DNA of 5,613 nucleotides, from positions 1 through 5,613 of the forward strand of contig JAHWKS010000443.1 in NCBI GenBank assembly GCA_019347795.1. Reading direction: 5' to 3'. Shown here one piece after another: positions 1 to 5,613 of this stretch (position 1 is the first letter of the stretch; each line of letters opens with the position of its first letter). Both the position numbers and the translations under genes were made by a program. The stretch is from Planctomycetota bacterium. Its GTDB lineage: Bacteria; Planctomycetota; Planctomycetia; Pirellulales; Pirellulaceae. The notes beneath the pieces were generated by a model that worked only from the letters and a program-made list of their open reading frames with translations, had not been told where the DNA came from and did not search any database.

Positions 1-10
1 ACTGCCAGCC

Positions 11-58
11 CCTGCGGCGCATGTAAAAACCGCCGCAGGCCCAGATCCTGCGGCGGTT
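11..58. repeat. Three-copy inverted/direct repeat around the terminator
   Basis: The terminator arm CCTGCGGCG occurs at 47-55 and again at 11-19. Its complement CGCCGCAGG lies between them at 31-39. The middle copy can therefore pair with either flank, giving two mutually exclusive 9- to 12-bp hairpins. The 28-58 pairing is longer and has the T run. The 11-39 pairing has an 11-nt loop and no T run after it on the minus strand. The extra copy may be a decayed duplicate of the terminator, or part of a signal for a neighbouring gene outside the window. Confidence 0.55.
25..58 (-). terminator. Rho-independent terminator of the secretin gene
   Basis: Read on the minus strand, a perfect 12-bp stem (arms 47-58 and 28-39, AACCGCCGCAGG pairing with CCTGCGGCGGTT) with a 7-nt loop is followed at once by a run of five T (25-29, the first two being the end of the stem). 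It lies 30 bp after the TGA stop of the secretin gene, the normal place for an intrinsic terminator. The opposite strand has no T run after the stem, so the signal is directional. It implies that the secretin is the last gene of its transcript. Confidence 0.9.
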
Positions 59-88
59 GTCGATCCATCGCTTGTCGCCAAGCGAACG

Positions 89-3000
89 TCACGGTGTTTC
101 AATGCCCAGCTTCGCCTCTTCCTCTTCCTGAATGATGATCCGCGGCGTGACCATCATCATCAGGCTCTGCGTCGAGCGGCCGATGCCCACGTTCTTGAAT
201 AGCCGGCTCACGTACGGCACCTTGCTCAACAGCGGCAGCCCACGTTCGTTGCGGCCTTCCTGCAATCGCTTGATGCCGCCCAACAGCACCGTGCCGCCAT
301 CGGGAACGCTCACCGTGGTGCTGACCGTGGTGAAGGAGAACGTGGGCAACTGGACAGTCGTTCCTTCTTCGATGGTGACGATGTCGTCCTCGTCCGTGTT
401 AGGATCGTTGTCCTGATCTCCCGAGACGCGCGTCGTCTTGCCGTTGAAGGTGAACTCCTCGACGTTGCCGATCTGGCTGAAGAAGGGCACGAGCGTCAGC
501 CGCACGAATCGGCGGTCGTTGGAAACCACCGCCTGCACCGAAAGCGACGTGCCCTCGCTGAGGACCACCACCACCGGTGCGTGGGCGGCGGCGAAGTCGC
601 CCACGACCGGGACGATGCTGGTCACGAACGGCCGCTGCGTGGTGTCCGAAACGGTCGCCTGCTGGCCGTTGAACAAGGTCACCTTGGGCGCCTGCAGCAC
701 GTTCGTGCGGCTGTCGCCTTGAGCGGCCTGGAGGAGGAAGAATACCTCGATGTCGCTGAGAATAGCGAAGCCGAAGTTGGCGGCCGTGGCCGGGTCGAAC
801 CCGCCGAACTGCGGGATCGCCGAGGCGAAGCTCGCTTGCGTGAAGGAAAGATCGCCGTCGGTGGTGACCTGCCCTGTCGGGTCCAGGCCGACCGTGAGGC
901 TCGGGCCGTCGTCGTCGGGGATGATGCCCTGTTGCGAGAAGATCGAGTTGTCGTCGATGTCGAAGTCAAAGTCGATGCCGATCCGCTCGAAGAAGTTATC
1001 GTTAATGGTGATGAACCGCACCTCGATCGTCACCTGCAGGTCCTGCAGACGCCGTAACTGCTCCAGGAGATCCGCGATCTGCTCGTGGATTTCCTGCGTC
1101 TGGCTGATCACCAGCGAGAGGTTTCCGCCGTGTTGATGGATCGCGCCGGGGCCGCCCACCTCATCCCAGCTTTCGGGCGCGATGGTGGTGGTGATCAGCT
1201 CGATCAGCGAGTCGAAGTCGGGCTGCGAGCCGCCGCCCAATCCGCCGGGACCGAAACCCAGCGGGTTCTGTCCGCGGCCGGAGGAGGGAATGCTGCCGGT
1301 GGGTCCCATCTGCGCCAGCGCCAGCGGGTTGATGTTCCCCGGCTGCTGATCGTTCTGCGCCATCACCGTCAGCGGCGCCATGCCCGAGCCGCCGAACGGC
1401 TGCCCGTAGGGCGTGGACCCGTAGGCGTTGCGGATGGCGGCCGGCAGCCCCATGTTGTAGCTGGGCGCGAAGTTGGGGATGGGGATCACCAGGTCGCCGA
1501 CGTTGTAGACCTTGGGCGCCACGTCGGAGCGGCGGACCGTTTCGCTGGTGATCTCCAGCACTTCGTTGCGAATGACGTAGCTCAGGTGGAGAGGCTCGAG
1601 GATCAAGGTCAACGCCGACCGCAGCGAAACCGGCTCGCGAAGCTGCAGGTTGATGGGAACGTCGCTCGTGATCCCCTCGGCCCGCATCCCCTCTTGGTTG
1701 AGGTGGAAGTTGACGCCCACCGCGGCGCTGAGGATGTCCATCACCTCCGCCAGCGGCTGGTTGTTGAACCGCACATCCACCGGCTCTTTGAGCACGTCCT
1801 GGATCTTGATCTCCGCCGGGTTGAGGCGGCGTCCCTGCTCCTGGAGCCACTGCCGGCGGGACTGCGAAAGCTCGCTCCACTGCCGCGCGTCGCCGAACTG
1901 AATTGGGTAGCGGTCGTCGAAGGGAACCGACGAGGCCTCGACGGCCGTCAAGGCCCCGTCGAAGCCGGCCGCCCGCTCATCCCGCAGGGCCAGCTTCGAC
2001 TCATACGCTTTCACGAAGCGGGACTTCCAGATCATCATCGACACCACCGCCTCGTCCGGTGCGATCTCCCGGGCTTGCAGGGCGATCACCTCCGCCTCGG
2101 CGTAGCGCTCCTGGTCCATGAGCTTGTTGAACTCTTCCACGAGCTCCGCCAGCCGCTCCTGCGAGGCGAGCTTCATGGCCCGCTCCCGATCAATCTCCGC
2201 CAGGATGGCCTTGTTCTCCGCCTTCAGCTCGATGTTCGCGCGGTTGGCGTCGATGTAGGCTTCCATCTTGCCGAGGGTGCGATCGACCATCGCCAGGAGC
2301 TGGCGCCGCGGGCCGGGGCTCAGCGGGGAGGCGGCCACGCGCTCGCGGACCTTCTTCATGCGCTCGAAGCCGGCCAGCGGGTCGGCTTCCATCAGCGCTT
2401 CGGCTTCGCGCGTCTCGACGTTGATTTCCCGCGAGAGCCGCTGCAGCGTGCGTTGCTCCTCGGCGTCCATTTCTTGCAGCGGCGCGGGCTCGCCCGGCGC
2501 CGGCGCCGGGGCGATCGCGCGGCCCAGATGATCCTGCAATCGCTGCCGGGTGAGTGGGTCGAGCGTTGCCTCGTGCTTCCAGGCGTCGCGAAAGTGCTTC
2601 AAGGCCTGTTCCCGGTCTTGATTCTCAAGCGCTTTGAGTCCCGACTCATAAAGCTCATAACCCGGTCCGCCGCGATTGCCCGCCAGCGGCGCCGGAGGCG
2701 CAGCCCGCGGCGTGGGAGGACTCGGGTTGAGCGGCGGAGCGACTTGCGCCTGCGTGTTCGCCGGGACGGTGCGGGTTGTGTCGTTCTGCGGGTCGTAGAC
2801 GCTTTGCTGAACCGGGAAGACGCGGGGAGCTGCGGATTCGCCGCTCTCTTCAACGGCAAACGCGGCGGCGGGCATCACGCCCATGCCGCGACGGGTCATC
2901 TCGCTTTCAATCTCCATCAGCAATGCCCACGGCGGCGTCTCCCCTGCGGTGAAGGCCGAGTTCGGAACCCGAATGTCGCGGGCCTGTGACGCCAGCCGGT

Positions 3001-3808
3001 GAGCCATGTTCAAGTCGCCGCCGTCCAGGGCCGCGCGGGCCTGAGCGACCAATCGCAATGTGCTCGCTTTGGCGTCGTCGCGGGAGGTTGTGGAGTTTGC
3101 GTCGGCGGTTTCCTTCGGCTTCGGCAACCGGCGCATCTCGCCGCCGAACTCGCCCACCTGGGGCTCGGCGGCAGCGGCGGTCGGGGCCGGAGTCGTCTGG
3201 ACGCCAAGCAGCGAGCCGTCATCGGTGCGAATCAAGTAAGGGTTGGTCACCGCGGCGCCGCCGAACGGGTTCTCTCTCCCCTCGATCGGTTGACCTTCGA
3301 GCAGCGCCGGCAGCGTATTTCGATCGGCCGCGGCCGCCTCATCCGGCGTCAGCGTCGGACCCGCTTGCGGTTGCGGCGTTGCCGCCAGCTCCTGCGGCGA
3401 GACGCCCGCGCGGAGGAGCGCCTCGGCCAGTTGGTGGGGCGAGTATTCGCCCGGCGCGAACTCCGCGCCGACCGCCTTCGCTTTGCGATACCAGTGAAGT
3501 CCCGCGACGCTGTCCCCCCGGGCGACGGCCGTTCGTCCCTTCTCCAAATATGTCGCCGCCTGCTCGCGCTGCGTGTTCGTCAAGCGGTCAAATGCCTGCT
3601 CGCGACGTTGGGCGGCAAACGGATCGACCGCCCGCGGCTCATCCGCCGGAGCGCGGGAAAAGGGGAGCAGTCCGCCGACGCCGGTTTGACCCATCGCCCA
3701 GACGGCGGCGCCGGTCGGCCGGACCTGCGCCTCCGCCCGATCGGGCGAAGCCAATAGCGTCACGCTCAGCGCGGCCAGACCGGCGAGCCAGGGTGCGGTC
3801 GCTTTCAA
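89..3808 (-). CDS. Secretin-family outer-membrane pore protein (GspD/PilQ-like, type II/III secretion) with long TPR-containing N-terminus
   Basis: The predicted product is a 1239-residue exported protein that would form a multimeric outer-membrane channel. Residues 1-28 look like a Sec signal peptide (basic start, hydrophobic core, probable cut after AEA at 27). I see no cysteine, so there is no lipobox. TPR-like helical pairs lie near 83-116, 250-281, 386-418 and 556-588, separated by proline/alanine-rich linkers; 440-580 is charged and coiled-coil-prone. Residues 677-756 resemble an STN/N1 domain. A Gly/Pro/Gln/Met-rich linker (about 780-862) leads to a second N-domain (864-935). The secretin barrel spans about 1018-1226, with the signature VPDGGTVLLGGIK at 1168-1180, then LPLLSKVPYVSRLFKN and TPRIII. 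GspD and PilQ are usually about 650-750 residues, so the N-terminal part is greatly extended, as I recall for planctomycete homologues. TTG is chosen as start because AAGGAG lies 7 nt upstream, the signal peptide begins there and I found no nearby upstream in-frame ATG. Family is secure; the type II versus type IV pilus role is not, as no partner genes are visible. Confidence 0.93.
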   Translation of the reverse strand: MKATAPWLAGLAALSVTLLASPDRAEAQVRPTGAAVWAMGQTGVGGLLPFSRAPADEPRAVDPFAAQRREQAFDRLTNTQREQAATYLEKGRTAVARGDSVAGLHWYRKAKAVGAEFAPGEYSPHQLAEALLRAGVSPQELAATPQPQAGPTLTPDEAAAADRNTLPALLEGQPIEGRENPFGGAAVTNPYLIRTDDGSLLGVQTTPAPTAAAAEPQVGEFGGEMRRLPKPKETADANSTTSRDDAKASTLRLVAQARAALDGGDLNMAHRLASQARDIRVPNSAFTAGETPPWALLMEIESEMTRRGMGVMPAAAFAVEESGESAAPRVFPVQQSVYDPQNDTTRTVPANTQAQVAPPLNPSPPTPRAAPPAPLAGNRGGPGYELYESGLKALENQDREQALKHFRDAWKHEATLDPLTRQRLQDHLGRAIAPAPAPGEPAPLQEMDAEEQRTLQRLSREINVETREAEALMEADPLAGFERMKKVRERVAASPLSPGPRRQLLAMVDRTLGKMEAYIDANRANIELKAENKAILAEIDRERAMKLASQERLAELVEEFNKLMDQERYAEAEVIALQAREIAPDEAVVSMMIWKSRFVKAYESKLALRDERAAGFDGALTAVEASSVPFDDRYPIQFGDARQWSELSQSRRQWLQEQGRRLNPAEIKIQDVLKEPVDVRFNNQPLAEVMDILSAAVGVNFHLNQEGMRAEGITSDVPINLQLREPVSLRSALTLILEPLHLSYVIRNEVLEITSETVRRSDVAPKVYNVGDLVIPIPNFAPSYNMGLPAAIRNAYGSTPYGQPFGGSGMAPLTVMAQNDQQPGNINPLALAQMGPTGSIPSSGRGQNPLGFGPGGLGGGSQPDFDSLIELITTTIAPESWDEVGGPGAIHQHGGNLSLVISQTQEIHEQIADLLEQLRRLQDLQVTIEVRFITINDNFFERIGIDFDFDIDDNSIFSQQGIIPDDDGPSLTVGLDPTGQVTTDGDLSFTQASFASAIPQFGGFDPATAANFGFAILSDIEVFFLLQAAQGDSRTNVLQAPKVTLFNGQQATVSDTTQRPFVTSIVPVVGDFAAAHAPVVVVLSEGTSLSVQAVVSNDRRFVRLTLVPFFSQIGNVEEFTFNGKTTRVSGDQDNDPNTDEDDIVTIEEGTTVQLPTFSFTTVSTTVSVPDGGTVLLGGIKRLQEGRNERGLPLLSKVPYVSRLFKNVGIGRSTQSLMMMVTPRIIIQEEEEAKLGIETP

Positions 3809-3815
3809 CGCGCTT

Positions 3816-3821
3816 CTCCTT
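3816..3821 (-). promoter_or_regulatory. Ribosome binding site deciding the TTG start of the secretin
   Basis: The minus strand reads AAGGAG here, 7 nt before the TTG at 3808-3806. This is a near-ideal Shine-Dalgarno match and spacing. It fixes the non-ATG start codon and agrees with the signal peptide beginning directly after it. Confidence 0.85.
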
Positions 3822-4034
3822 CTTCGAGATGCACGAGTTCCAAGGGGATCAGCACTAGGAACCGCCGCCGGGCGCGCGCCGCGACTTGCAAGAATGGCCC
3901 GCGCAAACCCCGCGGCCGCCGCGCATTACCAGCGCGGCGACCAGCCCCGAAAGCGCGCAGAGCCGCCCCCTGCGAGGCGCCCGCCGACGTGGAAATCTCT
4001 ACAACTACAGACGTGATGCCGGACAAGAGCGGGT

Positions 4035-4063
4035 TAAATACCGCCGTCGAACCTTACGGTCAA
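4035..4063 (-). promoter_or_regulatory. Candidate sigma-70-type promoter for the secretin gene
   Basis: On the minus strand TTGACC (4058-4063) is followed by a 17-bp spacer and TATTTA (4035-4040). The -35 matches the consensus at five of six bases and the spacing is ideal, but the -10 is weak. The dyad ACCTT/AAGGT (4051-4066) overlaps the -35 and could be an operator half-site pair, though it is short enough to be chance. Transcription would start near 4028, giving a leader of roughly 220 nt. It rests on motif matching only. Confidence 0.3.
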
Positions 4064-4235
4064 GGTCGTCTGCCGGAAGTATCGGTTACCGGGAGAGTGC
4101 GCGTTAGGAAAACTGGGCGGAGTCGCCGGAAGTTTAACGATTGTAGCGGTCGTGCCGCGCCAAAAACTTCGGTTCATGGTTGCCCGGTCGCCGCGATTTG
4201 CCCGACTTAGCGACGATCAGACGAGTCCTGTCGCG

Positions 4236-4424
4236 TCAACGCGAAGTGACATTGCGACGGAATTCTTCGGCCGCTCGCCGCAGCGCCTCGTTCGGTTCCG
4301 GCGGGTTTAGAAGGACGTCAACGAACGCACGACTTTCCACCGGATCCAATCGCACCACGTGTTGAAGAGCGAGGTCGCGTAAGGGATTCCCGTCTCCTGA
4401 CGCATCAGTTTCGTGGGATGGCAT
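4236..4424 (-). CDS. Short protein resembling the C-terminal tail of a DUF1778/TacA-family antitoxin
   Basis: The product has 62 residues. From about residue 22 on it reads like the toxin-neutralising tail of TacA-type (DUF1778) antitoxins: a V-x-L stretch (VVRLDPVESRAFVDVLL, 23-39), the hallmark NPPEPNEALRR (40-50), and a basic helix ending AAEEFRRN. Family members are usually about 85-100 residues, with an N-terminal ribbon-helix-helix domain that binds the operator and a tail that blocks a GNAT toxin acting on aminoacyl-tRNA. Here the first 16 or so residues (MPSHETDASGDGNPLR) are polar and unlike that domain. The frame cannot extend upstream: TAA lies at 4439-4437, five codons before the ATG. 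AAGGGG 8 nt upstream supports this start. The gene follows purK by 58 bp on the same strand. No GNAT toxin follows. It is probably a remnant or an orphan, but the intact binding site and frame leave room for an expressed mini-antitoxin. Resemblance was judged by eye. Confidence 0.65.
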   Translation of the reverse strand: MPSHETDASGDGNPLRDLALQHVVRLDPVESRAFVDVLLNPPEPNEALRRAAEEFRRNVTSR

Positions 4425-4432
4425 GACAAATA

Positions 4433-4438
4433 CCCCTT
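4433..4438 (-). promoter_or_regulatory. Ribosome binding site of the antitoxin-like gene
   Basis: AAGGGG on the minus strand sits 8 nt before the ATG at 4424-4422 and overlaps the in-frame TAA. It is a good Shine-Dalgarno match and supports translation from this ATG rather than a longer, broken reading frame. Confidence 0.6.
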
Positions 4439-4455
4439 ATTGCTCGATTCGACGA

Positions 4456-4461
4456 ATTATA
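4456..4461 (-). promoter_or_regulatory. Possible -10 box (TATAAT) before the antitoxin-like gene
   Basis: A perfect TATAAT lies on the minus strand 31 bp before the ATG, just after the purK stop. No -35 element resembling TTGACA is found 15-18 bp further up, where the sequence is the end of purK. It could give the small gene its own transcript, or be a chance match in the short A+T-richer gap. Confidence 0.3.
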
Positions 4462-4484
4462 GCCGGGGGCCTCTTTCCTCGGCT
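4461..4484 (-). terminator. Weak stem-loop at the purK stop codon
   Basis: On the minus strand AGCCG(A)GG can pair with CC(C)CGGCT, seven pairs with one mismatch, starting inside the purK stop codon. It is followed by ATAATTCG and not by a T run. It could slow transcription after purK but is a poor intrinsic terminator, so readthrough into the small downstream gene is plausible. Confidence 0.2.
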
Positions 4485-5613
4485 ACGTCGGCCGCGGCAA
4501 TAACGCCGCACGCGCCGCCAGCGCCCGCTCGGTCGCTTCTTTCGGTGTCGCCGCAAGGACGGTGAGGTGGCCCATCTTGCGGCCCGGCAGCGGTTGACGC
4601 TTTTCGTAGAGGTGGAGCTTGACGTCGCGGTCGGCCAGCGCGGCAGGCCAGTTTGGCTCGCCGTCGCTCCAGAGATCCCCCAAGAGATTCGCCATCGCGG
4701 CGGGGGAGAGCAGGCGATCGGCGCCGAGGGGAAGTCCGCAGACGGCGCGGACCTGCTGCTCGAACTGACACGTGACGCAGGCGTCGATCGTCAGATGTCC
4801 CGAATTGTGCGGCCGCGGCGCCAGCTCATTGATGAGGAGCTTCCCTTCGCCGGTGAGAAAGAACTCGACGCACAGCACCCCCACCACGTCGAGCGTCTCC
4901 ATCACCGAGCGGGCGATCTCCACTGCCTCCCGCGCCACATCCGGCGGGACGTCGGCGGGATAGACCGAAAGATCGAGGATGTGGTTGCGGTGCGTGTTGC
5001 CGATCGGTCCGTAGTGAGCCGTCGAGCCGTCGAGGCTGCGGGCGGCGACAACCGACAACTCCTGCTCAAACGGGATGAACGCCTCCAGGACCGCCTCGCT
5101 CACGCCCAGCCGCCGCCAAGCCTCGGCGTCGTCGTCACGATCGTTGATGCGAATCTGCCCCTTGCCGTCATAGCCCCAAGCAGCCGACTTAAGCACCGCA
5201 GGCCGCCCCAGATCGTCCAGCGCTGTCGCCAACTCAGGTTGATTTTGCACCGCACGGAATGGCGTCACCGCGAATCCCGCCTCGGCCAGCGTGCTCTTTT
5301 CCCGGATGCGATGCTGCGTCGTGTGCAGGACCCGGTAATCCGGCCGTACGGGAGCGAAGCGAGCCGCCGTCTCCGCCGTCGCCGCCGGCACGTTCTCAAA
5401 CTCGAAGGTGACGACCGCCACGTCGCGAGCGAAGCTTGCGACCGCGTCCAGATCGTCATAAGCCGCAGTGATCTCCACATCCGCCACCTGCCCGGTCGGC
5501 GTATCCTGATCCGGCGAGAGCACCTTGACCCGGTATCCCATCCGCCGGGCCGCCAGCGCGAACATCCGCCCCAGTTGGCCGCTGCCGAGGACGCCCAGCG
5601 TGGCGCCGGGAAG
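4483..5613 (-). CDS. purK: N5-carboxyaminoimidazole ribonucleotide synthase (PurK), N-terminus cut by the window edge
   Basis: PurK is a cytosolic ATP-grasp enzyme that uses ATP and bicarbonate to turn aminoimidazole ribonucleotide into N5-CAIR, the substrate of PurE, in purine synthesis. The frame stays open to the window end, giving 376 visible residues. The ATG at 5565 is internal: the 16 codons before it encode LPGATLGVLGSGQLGR, part of the conserved N-terminal Rossmann-like motif (GxGQLGRM, 10-17), so only a few residues are missing. Further family marks are VTFEFENVP (68-76), QHRIREK (100-106), VLKSAAWGYDGKGQ (140-153, ATP-binding lysine and glycine-rich loop), EAFIPFEQELSVV (177-189), the metal-binding region VEFFLT to INELAPRPHNSGH (249-273), and the C-terminal GRKMGH (344-349). 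Length fits the family (about 350-390). No frameshift or missing motif is seen. purE, often adjacent upstream, lies outside the window. The gene ends in TAG, 58 bp before the antitoxin-like gene. Confidence 0.97.
   Translation of the reverse strand, partial: LPGATLGVLGSGQLGRMFALAARRMGYRVKVLSPDQDTPTGQVADVEITAAYDDLDAVASFARDVAVVTFEFENVPAATAETAARFAPVRPDYRVLHTTQHRIREKSTLAEAGFAVTPFRAVQNQPELATALDDLGRPAVLKSAAWGYDGKGQIRINDRDDDAEAWRRLGVSEAVLEAFIPFEQELSVVAARSLDGSTAHYGPIGNTHRNHILDLSVYPADVPPDVAREAVEIARSVMETLDVVGVLCVEFFLTGEGKLLINELAPRPHNSGHLTIDACVTCQFEQQVRAVCGLPLGADRLLSPAAMANLLGDLWSDGEPNWPAALADRDVKLHLYEKRQPLPGRKMGHLTVLAATPKEATERALAARAALLPRPT

Larger units (their letters stand above)
3809..4235. other. Gene-poor interval (about 430 bp), probably the secretin leader and promoter region
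   Basis: No open frame here has recognisable protein content on either strand. The part nearest the secretin (about 3860-3990) is very G+C-rich, while 4000-4200 is visibly richer in A+T, as expected for a promoter region. Besides the listed promoter candidate, a TACAAT box occurs on the minus strand at 4140-4145, but without a convincing -35 element at normal spacing. A 9-bp direct repeat GCCGGAAGT lies at 4072-4080 and 4125-4133, and a small dyad ACCTT/AAGGT at 4051-4055 and 4062-4066. I searched the minus strand after the antitoxin-like gene for an acetyltransferase toxin and found nothing recognisable. Confidence 0.5.

Noticed and set aside
2485..2520. Dense GGCGCC/CCGGCG palindromic run.
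   Set aside because: It encodes an Ala-Pro repeat (APAPAPGEPAP) in the secretin linker and is explained by G+C-rich codon choice.
581..3757. Long open frames on the plus strand opposite the secretin, including one of 634 codons at 1085-2989.
   Set aside because: The stretches at 581-1057, 1085-2989 and 2999-3757 share one frame whose first codon base lies opposite the third (wobble) base of the secretin codons. Because that wobble base is mostly G or C, plus-strand codons rarely begin with T and stops are rare. The translations are Arg/Leu/Val/His-rich and resemble no family, while the minus strand encodes a clear secretin.
4140..4165. TTTTTGGCG to TACAAT on the minus strand as an alternative secretin promoter, including a sigma-54 reading.
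   Set aside because: TTGGCG to TACAAT has a 12-bp spacer, too short for sigma-70, and the GG/GC spacing does not fit the sigma-54 -24/-12 pattern.
4050..4177. Minus-strand ATG frame starting MNRSFWRG near 4177, in the place where a TacT toxin might lie.
   Set aside because: It is under 50 codons, has no clear ribosome binding site and shows no acetyltransferase motif such as the acetyl-CoA-binding R/Q-x-x-G-x-G/A.
3989..4210. Plus-strand frame of 73 codons in the interval between the secretin and the antitoxin-like gene.
   Set aside because: No recognisable content, no good ribosome binding site, and it overlaps the probable promoter region of the secretin. The overlapping frame at 3886-4107 was rejected for the same reasons.
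4134..4235. The frame of the antitoxin-like gene stays open for 33 codons after its TGA, ending at TAA (4134-4136), hinting at an in-frame stop or readthrough.
   Set aside because: The translated extension is basic and unlike any DUF1778 tail. The protein already ends at the place where family members end, so the TGA looks like the natural stop.
4457..4771. Minus-strand frame of 104 codons overlapping the 3' end of purK.
   Set aside because: It is out of frame within conserved purK sequence and is Arg/Pro/Ala-rich low-complexity translation.

Overview
The window is G+C-rich and gene-dense, and every supported gene lies on the minus strand. Read in transcription order, from high to low coordinates, it holds an edge-truncated purK (4483-5613), a 62-residue protein that looks like the C-terminal tail of a DUF1778/TacA-type antitoxin (4236-4424), a gene-poor stretch of about 430 bp, and a large secretin-family gene (89-3808) that ends in a strong intrinsic terminator (25-58). 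The source is most likely a planctomycete, perhaps of the Pirellula/Rhodopirellula type. This is inferred from the very long secretin, which carries TPR-like repeats and proline/alanine-rich linkers ahead of its N-domains, and from the base composition. No taxonomic marker gene is present.

Positions 4483-5613: purK encodes the ATP-grasp enzyme N5-carboxyaminoimidazole ribonucleotide synthase of purine biosynthesis. It lacks only its first few codons, which lie beyond the window edge. Its usual partner purE is not in the window and would be expected upstream.

Positions 4236-4482: a short gene follows purK after 58 bp, with its own ribosome binding site. Its C-terminal half closely resembles the toxin-neutralising tail of TacA-like antitoxins. 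The ribbon-helix-helix DNA-binding half is absent, and no acetyltransferase toxin is recognisable beside it. It is either a degraded remnant or an unusual solitary mini-antitoxin.

Positions 3809-4235: no convincing gene is visible. The stretch probably holds the promoter and long leader of the secretin gene.

Positions 1-3808: a 1239-residue exported secretin (GspD/PilQ superfamily) starts at TTG behind a textbook Shine-Dalgarno sequence. It has a signal peptide, four scattered TPR-like helical repeats, a coiled-coil-prone section, an STN/N1-like domain, a glycine/proline-rich linker, a second N-domain and the C-terminal secretin barrel. No other secretion gene is in the window, and the terminator 30 bp after the stop suggests the gene ends its own transcript. 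The three genes show no functional link to one another. No complete new system is evident; the solitary antitoxin tail and the secretin's long N-terminal region are the features most worth a second look.
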